Assembly (NCBI GenBank): GCA_002345475.1
Contig: DDWC01000240.1
Location: 1-5,765 of the forward strand
Reading direction: 5' to 3'
Source: Firmicutes bacterium UBA2296
Lineage (GTDB): Bacteria > Bacillota > UBA994
DNA: 5,765 bases
Positions 4,289 through 5,765 of the stretch are shown here, piece by piece; position 1 is the stretch's first letter; each line of letters opens with the position of its first letter. Under the pieces are notes generated by a model. That model saw nothing but the letters and a program-made list of their open reading frames with translations, was not told the origin of the DNA and ran no database searches. A program made the translations under genes and the position numbers.

Positions 4289-5448
4289 TGGAACGAAAGA
4301 AAGTCGTAGTCTTGGGTTCGACGGGATCAATAGGGCAGAACACTCTATCGGTGGCAAGGGAAAACTCCGATAAAGTGCAAATAGTCGGCCTGGCGGCAGG
4401 CAAGAATCTGAACCTGCTCATCAGGCAAATAAGAGAGTTCCGTCCTGGCATGGTTTCCATGTCGGATGAGGACAGTGCCAGTCTGCTCAGGGAGATGTTC
4501 CCTGAACTTGTCGTTTTCTCCGGTCCGGAGGGAGCCACCCATTTAGTGGAGGAGGCTCCGGCCAGGGTAGTGGTAGCGGCTATAAGTGGTATGGTCGGCC
4601 TCAAGCCTATTGCAGCGGCGATAAGACGGCATATGGATGTAGCTCTCGCCAACAAAGAGGCGCTGGTCGCCGCTGGTCGCCTGCTTATGAATCTTGCCTC
4701 TGAACACGGCGCCAACATACTCCCGGTAGACAGTGAGCATTCAGCCATTTGGCAAGCCTTACAGGGGCGCCGAATTGGAGAGGTACGGCGCGTTATACTG
4801 ACGGCGTCGGGGGGACCCTTTTTTGGCCTCTGTCGCGAGGATCTTGCCCAGGTGACAGTAGATGCGGCGTTAAGTCACCCTACCTGGTCAATGGGCGGGA
4901 AAATCAGTATTGATTCGGCGACTTTGATGAACAAGGGCCTGGAGGTCATTGAGGCCCACCATCTGTTTTCTTTGCCCTATGAAAAAATCGAAGTCCTGGT
5001 GCATCCAGAAAGCATCGTGCATTCTTTCGTTGAGTTCATAGATGGGAGTCAGCTGGCCCAGTGTTCAGATCCTGACATGAGGGTGCCGATTCAGTATGCA
5101 CTTTCCTATCCGAAGCGCTGGCCCTCAACATGGGTGAAAAATAGTTTTGCGGGATCACGGTTTTCATTTTACGAGCCCGACCTGGCGACGTTCGGCTGTC
5201 TGTCTCTGGCGCTTGAAGCCGGCAAGTCAGGTGACTATCATACCGTCGTGCTCAATGCCGCCAACGAAGAAGCGGTCCGAGCATTCCTCGCCGGACACAT
5301 CAGTTTTGTCGCCATTGAAGGTATTGTGCGAAACGCGCTCCATGCAGCAGTTCCGGTGAAGTTAAACGAACTTGAAGACGTGTTTGTCGCCGACGAAAAG
5401 GCCCGGGCGGTCGCACGCAAATTCATCGAATCGAAAGGAGGTGCCTAG
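4288..5448 (+). CDS. dxr: 1-deoxy-D-xylulose 5-phosphate reductoisomerase
   Basis: Dxr (IspC) is the first committed enzyme of the MEP isoprenoid pathway and the known target of fosmidomycin. It rearranges and reduces DXP to 2-C-methyl-D-erythritol 4-phosphate with NADPH and a divalent metal. The 386-residue length is normal. Visible motifs are the NADPH loop GSTGSIG (10-16), ANKEALVAAG, the metal ligands Asp 148 and Glu 150 in LPVDSEHSA, ASGGPF (173-178), HPTWSMGGK (197-205), and NKGLE (215-219) ending in the third metal ligand Glu 219. VHPESIVHS and SDPDMRVPIQYAL follow. The ATG at 4288 shares its A with the TGA stop of cdsA (TGATG), and no strong ribosome binding site precedes it, so re-initiation by ribosomes leaving cdsA is likely. 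A GTG at 4285 in frame is an alternative that adds one residue. The pathway supplies the IPP and FPP that UppS consumes. Confidence 0.97.
   Translation: MERKKVVVLGSTGSIGQNTLSVARENSDKVQIVGLAAGKNLNLLIRQIREFRPGMVSMSDEDSASLLREMFPELVVFSGPEGATHLVEEAPARVVVAAISGMVGLKPIAAAIRRHMDVALANKEALVAAGRLLMNLASEHGANILPVDSEHSAIWQALQGRRIGEVRRVILTASGGPFFGLCREDLAQVTVDAALSHPTWSMGGKISIDSATLMNKGLEVIEAHHLFSLPYEKIEVLVHPESIVHSFVEFIDGSQLAQCSDPDMRVPIQYALSYPKRWPSTWVKNSFAGSRFSFYEPDLATFGCLSLALEAGKSGDYHTVVLNAANEEAVRAFLAGHISFVAIEGIVRNALHAAVPVKLNELEDVFVADEKARAVARKFIESKGGA
5434..5443 (+). promoter_or_regulatory. rseP ribosome binding site within the end of dxr
   Basis: AAAGGAGGTG is an essentially perfect Shine-Dalgarno sequence, 7 bases before the ATG at 5451. 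It is encoded in the last codons of dxr, so rseP can be translated efficiently in its own right on the shared message. Confidence 0.85.
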
Positions 5449-5450
5449 CT

Positions 5451-5765
5451 ATGTCAATCCTCTTAGCCGTTGTAGTTATTGGAGCGCTGATTTTTGTGCA
5501 TGAGCTTGGCCACTTTCTTGCCGCCCGTGCTGCGGGTATCCGCGTCCACGAGTTTGCTCTTGGAATGGGTCCTATATTACTATCCAGGGTCAAGGGACAT
5601 ACACGCTATTCGTTGCGGGCGATACCCATCGGAGGTTTCTTGCGTGTTGCCGGTGAAGAGGGGGAAGAAAGTGAAATCCCCGAGGCCGAGCGTTACGACA
5701 AGAAGCCTATTCGGGTGAAGGCACTCTTTGTGGCCGGCGGAGCTTTCATGAATTTCGCCCTGGCC
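5451..5765 (+). CDS. rseP: RseP-type site-2 intramembrane zinc metalloprotease, 5' part
   Basis: This is the N-terminal part of an S2P-family membrane protease (RseP in E. coli, RasP/YluC in Bacillus). These proteases cut substrates within the membrane, notably anti-sigma factors and remnant signal peptides. The frame runs from the ATG at 5451 through the window edge, giving 105 codons of a protein usually 340-450 residues long. The first transmembrane helix (about 2-22) ends in the zinc-binding and catalytic motif HELGH (17-21: His 17, Glu 18, His 21), directly followed by FLAARAAG. The conserved segments EFALGMGP (34-41) and RAIPIGGF follow, and the visible part ends with the membrane-associated block AGGAFMNFALA. 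The PDZ domain and the second zinc-ligand motif would lie beyond the window. The gene starts 2 bases after dxr. Linkage dxr-rseP, often followed by ispG, is common in Firmicutes. Confidence 0.95.
   Translation, partial: MSILLAVVVIGALIFVHELGHFLAARAAGIRVHEFALGMGPILLSRVKGHTRYSLRAIPIGGFLRVAGEEGEESEIPEAERYDKKPIRVKALFVAGGAFMNFALA

Noticed and set aside
4278..4748. Minus-strand open frame of 156 codons opposite the start of dxr.
   Set aside because: Its composition (Ser, Ala, Arg and Thr rich) is what is expected from the antisense of a GC-rich gene, and the sense strand is clearly dxr.
5494..5718. Plus-strand open frame of 74 codons near the right edge.
   Set aside because: It is out of frame with the HELGH-containing rseP frame, which starts at 5451 with an ideal ribosome binding site and runs to the window edge.

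Overview
This window carries a conserved housekeeping cluster on the plus strand, in the order rpsB (3' end only) - tsf - pyrH - frr - uppS - cdsA - dxr - rseP (5' end only). Every protein-coding gene could be assigned from family motifs. I see no coding gene on the minus strand and no tRNA, rRNA, CRISPR array or insertion sequence. The gene order, the strong AAGGAGGTG-type ribosome binding sites, one GTG and one TTG start, the short 207-residue EF-Ts and the moderately high GC content suggest a Firmicutes genome of the class Clostridia. A Peptococcaceae-like lineage such as Desulfotomaculum/Pelotomaculum is plausible. That placement is an inference from style, not from a database match.

The left half (1-2501) is the translation block: ribosomal protein S2, elongation factor Ts, UMP kinase and ribosome recycling factor. 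Terminator-like hairpins lie on both sides of tsf (436-474 and 1137-1162), so tsf dosage may be set apart from its neighbours. pyrH and frr overlap by 8 bases and are probably translationally coupled.

The middle (2502-2745) is the only long non-coding stretch, 244 bases. It ends in a good intrinsic terminator just ahead of the uppS ribosome binding site. Upstream of that terminator there is a second copy of its 3' arm that can pair with its 5' arm instead, and further complementarity extends this long-range helix. By eye this looks like an attenuator or riboswitch-type leader controlling the downstream lipid block. I could not match it to a known RNA class, and it is the most interesting item in the window.

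The right half (2746-5765) is the envelope-lipid block. UppS makes the C55 undecaprenyl carrier for peptidoglycan, CdsA makes CDP-diacylglycerol for phospholipids, Dxr commits carbon to the MEP isoprenoid pathway that supplies UppS with IPP and FPP, and RseP is an intramembrane protease. The genes are tightly packed (19-base gap, 1-base overlap, 2-base gap) and are probably one transcript. An in-frame stretch of cdsA happens to contain a promoter-like sequence that could give dxr and rseP extra transcription.
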